From positions 1-53,562 of the forward strand of contig CAJUAE010000014.1 of NCBI GenBank assembly GCA_910583965.1: a DNA stretch of 53,562 nt, in the 5' to 3' direction. The translations under genes were made by a program, and so were the position numbers. Positions within the stretch are counted from its first letter, which is position 1. The number at the start of each line of letters is the position of its first letter. Under the pieces are notes generated by a model. The model made no database searches. It saw only the letters and a program-made list of their open reading frames with translations, and was not told the DNA's origin. This DNA is from an uncultured Lachnospiraceae bacterium (GTDB lineage: Bacteria; Bacillota; Clostridia; Lachnospirales; Lachnospiraceae). Of the stretch, positions 1 through 8,581 are shown one piece after another.

Positions 1-371
1 GTCATACTCATCTCGTCGGTCATTGATAACGTTTCCAGCGTATCCGCTTCCTCAGACGTTGACGACATATCCGCAGTATTGATATTCTCTGCTAATTCTG
101 ATGATTCTGGTGCATCTAGCTTCTCATCCACTTCTGGTGCTTCTTCTGTATCAGCCTCCGTTATCACCTGTACATCCTCTGATGAGACCACATCTACACT
201 TGTCTTTGTACTTTCTTCCTGAGGTTCTGTCCTATCCAATACTTCCTGATCATAAGATTGTACTGTTTCTGCAATTTCATTTGCCATTGCTTCTGCAGGC
301 ACACATTGAAATACCATGGCAGCACATAGTATTCCTGCCAATATCTTCCGCCCTATTCTAGTTGACCTCAT
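1..371 (-). CDS. Secreted protein, N-terminal part only (runs off the window)
   Basis: The frame is open from an ATG at 371 to the window edge, giving 123 residues of an incomplete protein. A GGGGG ribosome binding site lies about 9 nt upstream. The first 30 residues are a clear Sec signal peptide: basic MRSTRIGRK, a hydrophobic ILAGILCAAMVF core, and an AEA-MA type cleavage region. What follows is a low-complexity stretch rich in Glu, Ser, Thr and Asp, typical of linkers in exported cell-surface proteins of Clostridia. The functional domain must lie beyond the edge, so no function can be given. A consensus-like promoter sits at 456-484. Confidence 0.75.
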   Translation of the reverse strand, partial: MRSTRIGRKILAGILCAAMVFQCVPAEAMANEIAETVQSYDQEVLDRTEPQEESTKTSVDVVSSEDVQVITEADTEEAPEVDEKLDAPESSELAENINTADMSSTSEEADTLETLSMTDEMSM

Positions 372-455
372 ATTTGAAATCCCCCTTATCCTTCGGTGTT
401 TCGCAGTTCATACATAACACCCTTATACTTATTTATTTAGAGTACATTATTTACT

Positions 456-484
456 ATTATACTATATTTTTTCTAAATATTCAA
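456..484 (-). promoter_or_regulatory. Sigma-A promoter of the secreted-protein gene
   Basis: Minus strand: TTGAAT, 17-nt spacer, TATAAT. It lies about 85 nt upstream of the ATG at 371. Confidence 0.65.
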
Positions 485-627
485 TGAATTATCAGTCTTT
501 TATCAAAAATATGCTAATAATTCATTGCTTTTGATACGTCAGAAATGCACATGTACTGCGCATTTCATACATCTTTTTACTGTCTTTCAAACCACACGCG
601 CTTACCCATCAAGTATGATATCTAAAG

Positions 628-680
628 ATTTTTATTTATTTAAAACCAAACTCCCTTGTTTTATTTTAATAAATAAAAAT
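628..680. repeat. AT-rich inverted repeat between divergent genes
   Basis: Arms of 13 bp (628-640 and 668-680) are perfectly complementary. The stem continues inward with TAAAAC/GTTTTA (641-646 and 658-663) after a small bulge. It occupies the middle of the roughly 400-bp gap between the secreted-protein gene (minus) and the Cys-rich gene (plus). It could insulate the two transcription units or bind a regulator; nothing in the sequence decides. Apart from the two promoters I see nothing else in 372-768. Confidence 0.5.
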
Positions 681-710
681 TATACTGTTATATAAATTCA
701 TTTTTTCAGG

Positions 711-738
711 AACACTTTTCATACCCTGTCATATAGTA
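711..738 (+). promoter_or_regulatory. Possible sporulation (sigma-K/E type) promoter of the Cys-rich gene
   Basis: CATATAGTA at 730-738 fits the CATAnnnTA -10 element of mother-cell sigma-K promoters. AACA at 711-714 fits the short mACm -35 element at about the right distance (15 nt here, 16 expected). No good sigma-A promoter is visible. The match is short and therefore weak evidence. Confidence 0.35.
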
Positions 739-768
739 TAGAAAAAAGCTTCTTCGGAGGTACTCAAC

Positions 769-1083
769 ATGAGTGAATTATCAGCGAGCCATTGCGGCTG
801 CAATCAGACAAATACGGTTTCGGAGTGTGGCTGTGGATGCGGATGCAACAGCAACAGCGGTTTCGGTAGCTGGATCTGGATTCTTATCCTTCTGTCTTGC
901 TGCTGTGGCGGCAACAGCGGTTTTGGTGGATTCGGCGTTTCCAACGGATGTGGATGCGGTTGTGGATGTGGCTGTGAAAGCGGCAACAACAACGGCGGTT
1001 TCGGTAGCTGGATCTGGATTCTTATCCTTCTGTCTTGCTGCTGTGGCGGCAACAACAACGGCGGCGGATGCGGATGCTGCTAA
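769..1083 (+). CDS. Cys/Gly-rich small protein with duplicated hydrophobic segment
   Basis: 104 residues with a GGAGG site 8 nt before the ATG. The protein alternates CGCGCGC runs with two identical hydrophobic segments (GFGSWIWILILLSCCCGG) at about residues 31-48 and 77-94. Proteins of this composition in Clostridia are commonly annotated as chorion-class high-cysteine HCB13-like proteins. The short hydrophobic stretch followed by Gly/Cys also recalls small YjcZ-type spore proteins. The sporulation-like -10 element upstream fits a spore-coat or cross-linked structural role, but this is inference. Overlapping open frames on both strands arise from the repetitive sequence and are not genes. 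Confidence 0.75.
   Translation: MSELSASHCGCNQTNTVSECGCGCGCNSNSGFGSWIWILILLSCCCGGNSGFGGFGVSNGCGCGCGCGCESGNNNGGFGSWIWILILLSCCCGGNNNGGGCGCC
857..916 (+). repeat. 60-bp direct repeat, copy 1
   Basis: Identical over 60 bp to 995-1054, with copies offset by 138 bp (46 codons), so the reading frame is kept. It encodes the hydrophobic segment of the Cys-rich protein. Identity at synonymous positions points to a recent duplication or gene conversion. Confidence 0.9.
995..1054 (+). repeat. 60-bp direct repeat, copy 2
   Basis: Second copy of the 60-bp unit at 857-916, identical at every base, in frame within the Cys-rich protein gene. Confidence 0.9.
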
Positions 1084-1096
1084 TATTCTAGTTTGT

Positions 1097-1120
1097 GAGG
1101 GTCCGTTAACACGGACCCTC
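1097..1120 (+). terminator. Hairpin terminator after the Cys-rich gene
   Basis: A perfect 10-bp GC-rich stem (GAGGGTCCGT / ACGGACCCTC) with a TAAC loop lies 13 nt after the stop. It has no strong U-tract, so termination may be partial. In the remaining gap to 1354 I see no further clear signal. Confidence 0.6.
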
Positions 1121-1354
1121 ATAATCTATGTATATAGATACCCTTAAGAAGTATATTAGCAAAGCCAGCAGATACCGTCACACAAGTAGAGAAAGGAAAT
1201 CTTCCCTGCTTGATTATGGATTCTACTTCGGAATGTGCATAACAGACATTCTCATTTCATATATATAATATGAAAAAATAGATGCAAAAAACTCTCGCAT
1301 CAATTTGCAGGTCTGCTATAGACTCCGAGAGGCTATAAGAATTGGAGGTTTATT

Positions 1355-1888
1355 ATGGAGGATAATGATTACGTGCTAGCATTTGACCACTTTTATACCA
1401 CGAATCACATCCAGATCTTAAAGTCCCTTCTGCCCTTTATGGAGAATGGTAACTTTCGGATGCTACCTGCACTAATCAAATATATGGAATTTCAGTACAC
1501 ATTGTCATTGCTTGACAAAGGAGCTCCTAACTTTTCCGGCGGAATCCATGCCAGTAGCTTTGACAGTGCTACCAAGTCTGCGGCCAATACCGACCCAACA
1601 GAAAATCTTGAACAAATTTATAAAGCAGTTCACAAATATCTTGCTCCTAATGAAGAACAAGGTTTCAGCCAGATACTTTCTGCCATAAAGACTATGAAAA
1701 ATATGCGGGAAATGCAACAGATGATAGAACTGATCCAAAGTCTAAATCCTGACGCTGGTCCCAATATGGATCTCAGTAATATAATGGAAAATCTCTCGCC
1801 TGGCAATGAAAATGCAGGTGGGCTGAATATGAATGAAATGATGGAAATGATGAAAATGTTTGGAGGAAATGATAATGGAACCAAATAA
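1355..1888 (+). CDS. Conserved-looking protein of unknown function, Met-rich tail
   Basis: 177 residues; GGAGG lies 7 nt before the ATG. The N-terminal third (about residues 10-55) is helical with a pattern of the type FxxFYTTNHIQILKxLLPF followed by LPALIKYMEFQYTL. This resembles an uncharacterised family I associate with Clostridia. The middle is a Ser/Gly linker, then two helices, and a C-terminal tail rich in Met, Asn and Gly (NMNEMMEMMKMFGG). There is no signal peptide or membrane segment. The next gene starts inside its last codons, so the two are translationally coupled and probably work together. No function assigned. Confidence 0.75.
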   Translation: MEDNDYVLAFDHFYTTNHIQILKSLLPFMENGNFRMLPALIKYMEFQYTLSLLDKGAPNFSGGIHASSFDSATKSAANTDPTENLEQIYKAVHKYLAPNEEQGFSQILSAIKTMKNMREMQQMIELIQSLNPDAGPNMDLSNIMENLSPGNENAGGLNMNEMMEMMKMFGGNDNGTK

Positions 1889-2174
1889 TGAGTGGATGAA
1901 CGACCCAGAACTACAAAAGATAGACAAAGCAAAACTTGACTTTCTTAATAAAATGTTTGTGCAAAGTACCACGATTAACAGCAATGGCAATCAAGCGGAA
2001 GCACAGAAAAAAATGATGACTTTTCTGATGTCCCTAAACAAACTAAGCAAAGACAACAATATTTCTTTTGATTCAGAAGATGTTGCGTTAATTTTCTCTG
2101 TCCTGAAAAAATATGCAACCCCTGATGATATTGATAAGATGCAAAAGATATCCTCTTTCTTCCATTCCCGATAA
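1875..2174 (+). CDS. Small helical protein coupled to the preceding gene
   Basis: 99 residues. I start it at the ATG at 1875 because GGAGG at 1862-1866 lies 8 nt before it; an earlier ATG at 1860 has no such site. The start overlaps the preceding gene by 14 bp. The protein is charged and helical, with no membrane segment. Its C-terminal half (FDSEDVALIFSVLKKYATPDD) resembles the helical part of its neighbour in style, which may hint at a shared fold. A bidirectional terminator follows. No recognised family. Confidence 0.7.
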   Translation: MEPNNEWMNDPELQKIDKAKLDFLNKMFVQSTTINSNGNQAEAQKKMMTFLMSLNKLSKDNNISFDSEDVALIFSVLKKYATPDDIDKMQKISSFFHSR

Positions 2175-2186
2175 GAACAAACTAAT

Positions 2187-2226
2187 AAACGTGGAAGGCT
2201 GTTAAATCCTACAGCCTTCCACGTTT
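2187..2226. terminator. Bidirectional terminator between convergent genes
   Basis: A perfect 16-bp stem (2187-2202 with 2211-2226) and an 8-nt loop separate the plus-strand unit ending at 2174 from the exporter operon ending at 2230. The arms end in AAAC/GTTT, giving a T-rich exit on both strands. Confidence 0.85.
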
Positions 2227-2229
2227 ATA

Positions 2230-4143
2230 TTAATTTGCCGCAATCGCATTTCCTGTATAAAGTTGATAATACTTTCCTTTTGCTTCAATAAGCTCATCAT
2301 GTGTACCGCGCTCAATAATTCTTCCCTGCTCAAGTACCATAATACAGTCACTATTCTTAACAGTAGAAAGTCTATGCGCAATCACAAATGTTGTCCTTCC
2401 TTTCATTAGCTTATCCATACCATCCTGTACAATTTTTTCTGTGCGCGTGTCAATCGAACTGGTTGCCTCGTCAAGAATCAATGCGGGTGGGTCTGCAATC
2501 GCTGCACGTGCAATAGCAAGTAACTGTCTCTGCCCTTGACTTAAATTAGCACCATCGCCCGTCAGCAATGTATTATAACCATCTGGCAATTTCTCAATAA
2601 ACTCATGTGCATTGGCAAGTTTTGCCGCCGCGATAACTTCTTCGTCCGTAGCATCCAGTTTGCCATAGCGAATATTTTCCATCACAGTAGCCGTAAACAA
2701 ATGTGTATCCTGCAATACAATGCCAAGGGAACGGCGTAAGTCTGCTTTCTTTATCTTATTGACATTAATTGCATCATATCGGATTTTTCCATCTTGTATG
2801 TCATAAAAACGATTAATTAGATTTGTGATTGTCGTCTTGCCTGCGCCTGTGGAACCAACAAACGCAATTTTTTGTCCCGGTTCCGCAAACATTTTAATAT
2901 TATGCAGCACAATCTTGTCATCTGTGTATCCAAAATCCACATCATCAAATACAACAGCACCCTCAAGCCGCTGATAAGTTGTTGTGTCACTGTCCTTATG
3001 ATAATGCTTCCACGCCCACATTCCAGTATGCTTTGTCGTCTCTCGAAGTTCACCATTAATTTCCTCGGCATTGACGAGCATAACATAACCATTGTCCGCC
3101 TCTGACTCCTCGTCAAGCATCTTAAAAATGCGGTCCGCTCCAGCAAGTGCCATAACAATTGAATTAAATTGCATACTCACCTGATTAATTGGCATATTAA
3201 AGCTCTTATTGAATGTGAGAAAGCTTGCAAGTCCGCCCAGTGTAAGTCCGCCAATATTCCCGATTGCCAAAATACCACCCACAATCGCACACACCACATA
3301 ACTTAGATTTCCAAGCTGTGCATTGATTGGCCCAAGCATATTCGCAAACTGATTCGCATTGTAAGAACTCTCAAACAATTCCTCATTTAGTTCGTTGAAA
3401 CGTGCCATACTATCTTCTTCGTGGCAAAATACCTTCACGACCTTCTGCCCCTCCATCATCTCCTCAACAAATCCATTTACGGACCCAATTGCTTTCTGTT
3501 GTGCCACAAAATATCTGCCAGAAAGTCCAGTTGCTTTTTTTGTGACAAGCAACATCAATGACACCATAATCAACGTCGTAATCGTCAATGGTACACTTAA
3601 AATAATCATACTGATAAGAACACTGACAATTGTGATAGCACTATTAAAACACTGCGGCATACTTTGACTAATCATTTGTCTTAGGGTATCAATATCATTT
3701 GTGTATCTTGACATAATATCTCCGTGTGGATGTGTATCAAAATACTTGATTGGAAGCGATTCCATCTTGTTGAACATATCTGTACGAATCCCTCTCATTG
3801 TGCCCTGACTGACATTAATCATAATTCTATTATATAAATAAGAAGATACTACTCCTACTGCATAGAAACATGCCACTCGAAAAATTGCTTGCGCAAGTCC
3901 CGAAAAATCTGGATTATCTGTTCCTAAAAGTGGCATAATATATTCATCAATTAATGTCTGTGTAAATAACGTTCCTTGAATGTTTGCAAATACACCAACA
4001 AATATACATATAACAACAATAATAATATGTGGTGTATAATTTTTGAGCACATATCCCATAAGCCTCCGAAAAAGTTTACCTGGATTTTCAATCTTGGGTT
4101 TGGCTCCTCTTGGTCCTCTCATTGGATGTCCTGGTCCTGGCAT
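2230..4143 (-). CDS. Heterodimeric ABC exporter, subunit with the intact ATPase Walker B
   Basis: 637 residues. An N-terminal Gly/Pro-rich lead is followed by a six-helix type I exporter transmembrane domain (about 30-330) and a nucleotide-binding domain. Walker A is GSTGAGKTT and Walker B is ALILDEATSS with the catalytic Glu. The signature is LSQGQ, not LSGGQ. An insertion of about 40 residues separates the two domains. The start shares its first base with the stop of the partner gene (TAATG), with GGAGG just upstream, so the two are translationally coupled. The odd signature pairs with the partner's degenerate Walker site, the pattern of heterodimeric multidrug exporters such as BmrCD or TM287/288. 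Substrate unknown. Confidence 0.92.
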   Translation of the reverse strand: MPGPGHPMRGPRGAKPKIENPGKLFRRLMGYVLKNYTPHIIIVVICIFVGVFANIQGTLFTQTLIDEYIMPLLGTDNPDFSGLAQAIFRVACFYAVGVVSSYLYNRIMINVSQGTMRGIRTDMFNKMESLPIKYFDTHPHGDIMSRYTNDIDTLRQMISQSMPQCFNSAITIVSVLISMIILSVPLTITTLIMVSLMLLVTKKATGLSGRYFVAQQKAIGSVNGFVEEMMEGQKVVKVFCHEEDSMARFNELNEELFESSYNANQFANMLGPINAQLGNLSYVVCAIVGGILAIGNIGGLTLGGLASFLTFNKSFNMPINQVSMQFNSIVMALAGADRIFKMLDEESEADNGYVMLVNAEEINGELRETTKHTGMWAWKHYHKDSDTTTYQRLEGAVVFDDVDFGYTDDKIVLHNIKMFAEPGQKIAFVGSTGAGKTTITNLINRFYDIQDGKIRYDAINVNKIKKADLRRSLGIVLQDTHLFTATVMENIRYGKLDATDEEVIAAAKLANAHEFIEKLPDGYNTLLTGDGANLSQGQRQLLAIARAAIADPPALILDEATSSIDTRTEKIVQDGMDKLMKGRTTFVIAHRLSTVKNSDCIMVLEQGRIIERGTHDELIEAKGKYYQLYTGNAIAAN

Positions 4144-5891
4144 TAGTTGTCACCTCCATTTTGGTCAAAATCCGCATTTCCACCTGTCTGAGATTCAAAC
4201 ACTTCGCGATAAATCGAACTTGTTTCTAACAGTTCTTCATGTGTGCCAAACGCAGTCACATTGCCATTGTCCATAACAATAATACGATCTGCATTCTGCA
4301 CACTACTTACTCTCTGTGCAATAATCAATTTCGTTGTGTCTGGTATCTCCTCTGCAAACGCTTTGCGTATCTTGGCATCTGTAGCCGTATCTACTGCACT
4401 GGTACTATCATCTAGTATTAAAATCCGTGGTTTTTTGAGCAGCGCCCGCGCAATACAAAGTCTCTGTTTTTGTCCTCCAGATACATTTGTTCCACCTTGT
4501 TCAATAAATGTATTGTACTTCTCGGGCATCTTCTGAATAAACTCATCTGCACAAGCAAGTCGGCAGGCTCTAATACATTCCTCCTCCGAAGCCTCTTTAT
4601 CACCCCAACGTAAATTCTCAAGAATTGTACCACTAAATAGTACATTCTTTTGTAATACAACTGCAACCTGATTTCTAAGTGATTCCATATCATATTTGCG
4701 CACATCAAGACCACCAACGAAAAGTTCTCCAGATGTGACATCATATAGACGGCTAATTAAGTTGACAAGACTTGATTTCGCACTGCCTGTGCCGCCGATA
4801 ATACCAATGGTTTCGCCTGACTTAATTTCTAAATTAATATGATTTAAAACAGCCTTGCTATCCTTATTGTAGGCAAAAGACACATCATGAAATACAATAC
4901 TGCCATCCTTTATATTTGTTACTGGTTTCTCTGGATTCTGTAAATCCGTCTGTTCTGTCAAAACTTCTGCAATACGCTTTGCGCTGGCGTAACTCATTGA
5001 GAGCATAACAAAAATCATAGAAACCATCATCAAACTCATTAGAATATTCATACAATAGGCTAACAAACTCATCATCTCACCTGTTGTGAGATTTCCTGCT
5101 ACAATCGTCTTGGCACCCAACCATGAAATCAGCAGAATACAACTATATACAGTCACTTGCATCAAAGGCATATTGATAACGACAAGTTTCTCTGCCTTCA
5201 AAAACATGTTGTAAATATTTTGATTTGCCTTAGCAAACTTCTCTTTTTCGTAATCTTCACGCACGTATGCCTTCACCACACGTATTGCAGACACATTTTC
5301 TTGTATGCTGGCATTCAAGTCATCATATTTTTCAAATACCTGTCGAAAATACTTATTTGCCCGTGGCATAATAAACGCAAGACAAATGGCAAGAAACAAC
5401 ACAGCAACAAGATAAATGCTGGCAAGTTGTGCATTGATCGAGAACGCCATCACCATCGCAATAATCATGGACGCTGGCGCACGCATTGCCATGCGCAATA
5501 TCATCTGAAATGCATTTTGCAAATTTGTTACATCTGTTGTGAGACGTGTTATCAGACTTGATGTAGAATATTTATCAATATTCGAGAATGAGTATGTCTG
5601 AATATTTTCAAACATCGCTTTTCTAAGATTTCTTGCAAAACCTGTTGATGCTCTCGCACCATACTTTGCTCCCATCAAACCTGCCCACAATCCAATCAGC
5701 GCCACCACAATCATTAGACCACCGATCTTGTAGATGTGATTCAAGTCTCCACTATTGACACCATCATCAATAATAGATGCCATCAACAGCGGAATAATCA
5801 TTTCCATGATTACTTCTAAAATCATGAAAATAGGCGTAAGTATGGAATCCTTTTTAAACTCCTTAATTTGTGCGCCTAATACTTTAAGCAT
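4143..5891 (-). CDS. Heterodimeric ABC exporter, subunit with degenerate Walker B
   Basis: 582 residues starting at the ATG at 5891, which has GGAGG 7 nt upstream; a TTG at 5897 is too close to that site. A six-helix exporter domain (about 10-310) is followed by a nucleotide-binding domain with Walker A GGTGSAKSS, canonical signature VSGGQ and Walker B ILILDDSTSA. Asp replaces the catalytic Glu, so this ATP site should bind but hydrolyse poorly. It complements the 637-residue subunit. The gene lies 109 bp downstream of the MarR regulator on the same strand, a common layout for drug-inducible exporters. Confidence 0.92.
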   Translation of the reverse strand: MLKVLGAQIKEFKKDSILTPIFMILEVIMEMIIPLLMASIIDDGVNSGDLNHIYKIGGLMIVVALIGLWAGLMGAKYGARASTGFARNLRKAMFENIQTYSFSNIDKYSTSSLITRLTTDVTNLQNAFQMILRMAMRAPASMIIAMVMAFSINAQLASIYLVAVLFLAICLAFIMPRANKYFRQVFEKYDDLNASIQENVSAIRVVKAYVREDYEKEKFAKANQNIYNMFLKAEKLVVINMPLMQVTVYSCILLISWLGAKTIVAGNLTTGEMMSLLAYCMNILMSLMMVSMIFVMLSMSYASAKRIAEVLTEQTDLQNPEKPVTNIKDGSIVFHDVSFAYNKDSKAVLNHINLEIKSGETIGIIGGTGSAKSSLVNLISRLYDVTSGELFVGGLDVRKYDMESLRNQVAVVLQKNVLFSGTILENLRWGDKEASEEECIRACRLACADEFIQKMPEKYNTFIEQGGTNVSGGQKQRLCIARALLKKPRILILDDSTSAVDTATDAKIRKAFAEEIPDTTKLIIAQRVSSVQNADRIIVMDNGNVTAFGTHEELLETSSIYREVFESQTGGNADFDQNGGDN

Positions 5892-6000
5892 AACCAAACC
5901 TCCATTCCTTCTAAGAAATTGTAGAAAAATAATTCATAACTGTAAAAATACATATTACAATTTCATAATAATAGTAAAAACCATACATTTGGTTACCAAA

Positions 6001-6468
6001 CTATCGTTCCATATTTGTCATAAGTTTTTGTGCTACCTCATAAAAAATCTCTAGTTTATCTGGTGCAATTCCTTCCAAAATACTGCTTTCCATACCATCA
6101 ATCATCGCTTTTGTCTTGATAGCAGTCGCCCTTCCTTGTTCTGTGAGTGATATCTGTTTGAGTCGGGCATCTCCCTCCACCGCTGACCGCTTGATATACC
6201 CTTTTTTCTCCATAAGTTGCAGTATTGTTGTTACTGTGGAACGCCTGATATTGAAATCAGACTCAATTGTTTTCTGATAAACTGCCTTTCCCTGATTATG
6301 ATAAAGATAACCCATAATCCAACCATGCATCAAGGTTACCTCGTCAAGTCCCACCGCCATGCCACACGCCATAAATTTCTTACTAAACGCACCGTGTAGC
6401 CCCCTAATGATACTTCCGAGTTTATATTTTTCAGCCCCATCATCACAACAATTATTAATCTCATCCAT
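6001..6468 (-). CDS. MarR-family regulator of the ABC exporter
   Basis: 155 residues. The start at 6468 (MDEINNCC) has GGAG 6 nt upstream. Longer upstream frames simply translate the repeat element described at 6469-6582. The winged-helix core is visible: an N-terminal dimerisation helix, then LYHNQGKAVYQKTI, DFNIRRSTVTTILQLMEKKG (recognition helix) and a wing around GDARLKQISLTEQG. It is first in the operon with the two exporter genes, so it most likely represses its own operon and is released by the exporter's substrate. A palindrome on the promoter at 6628-6641 is the candidate operator. Confidence 0.88.
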   Translation of the reverse strand: MDEINNCCDDGAEKYKLGSIIRGLHGAFSKKFMACGMAVGLDEVTLMHGWIMGYLYHNQGKAVYQKTIESDFNIRRSTVTTILQLMEKKGYIKRSAVEGDARLKQISLTEQGRATAIKTKAMIDGMESSILEGIAPDKLEIFYEVAQKLMTNMER

Positions 6469-6582
6469 ACGAATCTCCATTCTGCTGCCAAACGGCGGCA
6501 CAAATAGGAATCGTATGAAACTTAGTACTTCTTTGCAAAGCAGTCTTTGCTGCGAGTGGGTAGAAGTACTTCTCATACGATT
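6469..6582 (-). repeat. Two-hairpin repeat, copy R1 (5' of marR)
   Basis: Read on the minus strand, it begins with a nested inverted repeat: outer arms 6573-6582 and 6509-6518, second arms 6562-6570 and 6524-6532, and an inner GCAAAG/CTTTGC hairpin at 6535-6550. Then come CTATTTG, a GC hairpin (6481-6500) and AATGGAGATTCGTATG. The last ATG is the marR start. Six other copies lie at 8582, 9481, 10572, 41306, 51315 and 53513. Confidence 0.85.
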
Positions 6583-6627
6583 TCTATCACTTTTAATCCA
6601 CAAATATTATTTGTTCGTATTCAAACT

Positions 6628-6670
6628 GTTCGTGCACTAACATATTATTCCAAATAAAAAAATAAGTCAA
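6628..6670 (-). promoter_or_regulatory. marR-exporter promoter with overlapping operator
   Basis: Minus strand: TTGACT, 17-nt spacer, TAATAT (6670 to 6642). A 14-bp near-perfect palindrome (GTTcGTGCACtAAC, 6628-6641) abuts the -10 element and covers the expected start point. This is a good place for autorepression by MarR. Confidence 0.6.
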
Positions 6671-6736
6671 TATCTTTTTATTATCTTCACACTTTTTTCA
6701 CTTTTTAAATAATTTAATCGTGCAGTTAAAATTTCT

Positions 6737-8569
6737 TTATTTGTTTTGCTGTGCAATCTTTTCCGCTAAATCTTGCAGATACATCCAACGCTCCATCTTT
6801 TCCTCAAGAAGCTGTTCTGTAGACTCTTTTTGTATTGTCAATTCATTTAACTTCACAAAGTCATATCCATTCGCTACCATTTCTTCCTCAAGCGTCTGTA
6901 ATTTTTCTTCTAGTGATGTAATTTCTTCCTCTATTGTCTCATACTCTTTTTGCTCTTTATAAGAAAATTTCAACTTCTCCTGACGATTTTTTATTGTTTT
7001 CCGACTTACAGTAGCTTTTTTTTCAGTGTTTTTTGTTTTGTCTTCTTCTGTCTTAGTAGTTTCCTTTTGCTGTCTTACTTGATAGTCTGTAAAGCCACCC
7101 TCATACTGTCTGATTTCCCCATCTTGAAAGGCAAAAATCCGTCGTACAACGCGATCCAAAAAATAACGGTCATGTGACACTGCAATCACAATTCCATTAA
7201 AATGGTCTAGATAATCCTCTAGAATTGTCAACGTCTGTATGTCCAAATCATTGGTTGGCTCATCTAAAATCAGCACATTGGGAGCTTCCATCAACACACG
7301 CAAAAGATTTAGTCGGCGCCGCTCTCCGCCTGAAAGTCTACCGAGCAACCCATACTGTTTTTCTGGCGGAAACAAAAATCTGTCCAACATCACGGATGCT
7401 GAAACAGAACCATCTATTGTCTGCACATATTCTGCTGTATTCCTAATATAATCAATAACACGCATATCTGGTTTCATATAAGCAACCCCTGCCTGTATAT
7501 CATTTTGAATTTCCTGTGCATAGTATCCTATTTGAATGGTCTGTCCAGTTAAAATTTCACCCGAATCAGGCTGTTCCATACCACAGATAATTTTCATCAA
7601 CGTTGTTTTACCACAACCATTTTCTCCAATAAAACCAATCCTGTCATTTTTCAGAAAAATATAACTAAAATCATTGATAAGTCTCTTTCCATCATAACCT
7701 TTTGTAATATGCTGCAACTCTATCGTACTTTTTCCCATACGAGTAGAAACTGAACTTAACTCTAATTGTGCATCTTGTTGTGGTCCTTTTTGCGCTGCAA
7801 GGTTCTCATAACGCTGAATATGTGCTTTCTGTTTTGTACTTCGAGCGCGGGCTCCGCGTTTCATCCATTCAATTTCCACGCGCAAAATACTTTGTCTTTT
7901 GCGTTCTGTCGCAAGTTCCATCTCCTCGCGCTGCGCTTTTAACTCCAAAAAGCCAGTATAATTTGTTTGATAACTATAAATTTTTCCCTTGTCAATCTCC
8001 ACAATTCGATTGGACACACTATCAAGAAAATAACGGTCGTGTGTCACCATTACTAATGCACCCTTATAATTTTTCAAATATTCCTCCAGCCAATCCGCCA
8101 TGGATGAATCCAGATGATTTGTCGGCTCGTCAAGCACAAGAATATCCGCTTTTGACAGCAATGTGTTTGCCAATGCTATACGCTTGCGTTGACCGCCCGA
8201 CAATGTATTCACTTTCTGTTCATACTCCAAAATTCCAAGTTGTTGTAACATGATTTTGGCATCGCTCTCAAGTGACCATTCATTTTCAGGTGTATGATTT
8301 CCCTCCATCACTGCACCCAGCACTGTCATATCTTTTTGAAATTCTGGATTTTGTGCAAGATAATGAATCACAAGATGATTCGCCTTTGTAATACTTCCCT
8401 TGTCCGGTTCTTCCACACCAATCAACATTTTTAATAAAGTGCTCTTTCCTGTGCCATTTATACCAATAATCCCCACTTTCTCTGCCTCATCTACTGTAAA
8501 TGACACATTTTCAAAAAGCGGTGTGTCTGTGTAGTACTTCGTAACATTTTCTATATTAATCAGATTCAT
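6737..8569 (-). CDS. uup: ABC-F ATPase, Uup type
   Basis: 610 residues from the ATG at 8569. Two ATP-binding domains in one chain without membrane segments define ABC-F. Domain 1 has GINGTGKST, LSGGQRKRIAL and VLDEPTNHLD. Domain 2 has GENGCGKTT, LSGGERRRLNL and ILDEPTNDLD. A charged linker joins them. The C-terminal 110 residues form the coiled coil typical of Uup, which acts on branched DNA and ribosomes. Both catalytic Glu residues are present. It stands alone between repeat R2 and the marR promoter region. Its start codon lies just past the end motif of repeat R2 (GGCATGGGGGTATT then ATG). An antibiotic-resistance ABC-F role is less likely given the Uup-like tail. Confidence 0.88.
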   Translation of the reverse strand: MNLINIENVTKYYTDTPLFENVSFTVDEAEKVGIIGINGTGKSTLLKMLIGVEEPDKGSITKANHLVIHYLAQNPEFQKDMTVLGAVMEGNHTPENEWSLESDAKIMLQQLGILEYEQKVNTLSGGQRKRIALANTLLSKADILVLDEPTNHLDSSMADWLEEYLKNYKGALVMVTHDRYFLDSVSNRIVEIDKGKIYSYQTNYTGFLELKAQREEMELATERKRQSILRVEIEWMKRGARARSTKQKAHIQRYENLAAQKGPQQDAQLELSSVSTRMGKSTIELQHITKGYDGKRLINDFSYIFLKNDRIGFIGENGCGKTTLMKIICGMEQPDSGEILTGQTIQIGYYAQEIQNDIQAGVAYMKPDMRVIDYIRNTAEYVQTIDGSVSASVMLDRFLFPPEKQYGLLGRLSGGERRRLNLLRVLMEAPNVLILDEPTNDLDIQTLTILEDYLDHFNGIVIAVSHDRYFLDRVVRRIFAFQDGEIRQYEGGFTDYQVRQQKETTKTEEDKTKNTEKKATVSRKTIKNRQEKLKFSYKEQKEYETIEEEITSLEEKLQTLEEEMVANGYDFVKLNELTIQKESTEQLLEEKMERWMYLQDLAEKIAQQNK

Positions 8570-8581
8570 ATATAATACCCC

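Noticed and set aside
773..1147. Overlapping open frames on both strands across the Cys-rich gene
   Set aside because: They arise from the repetitive GC-rich codons; only the frame from 769 has a strong ribosome binding site and a coherent protein.
6483..6603. N-terminal extension of marR
   Set aside because: The extra residues are a translation of repeat R1; the start at 6468 has the ribosome binding site and fits MarR length.
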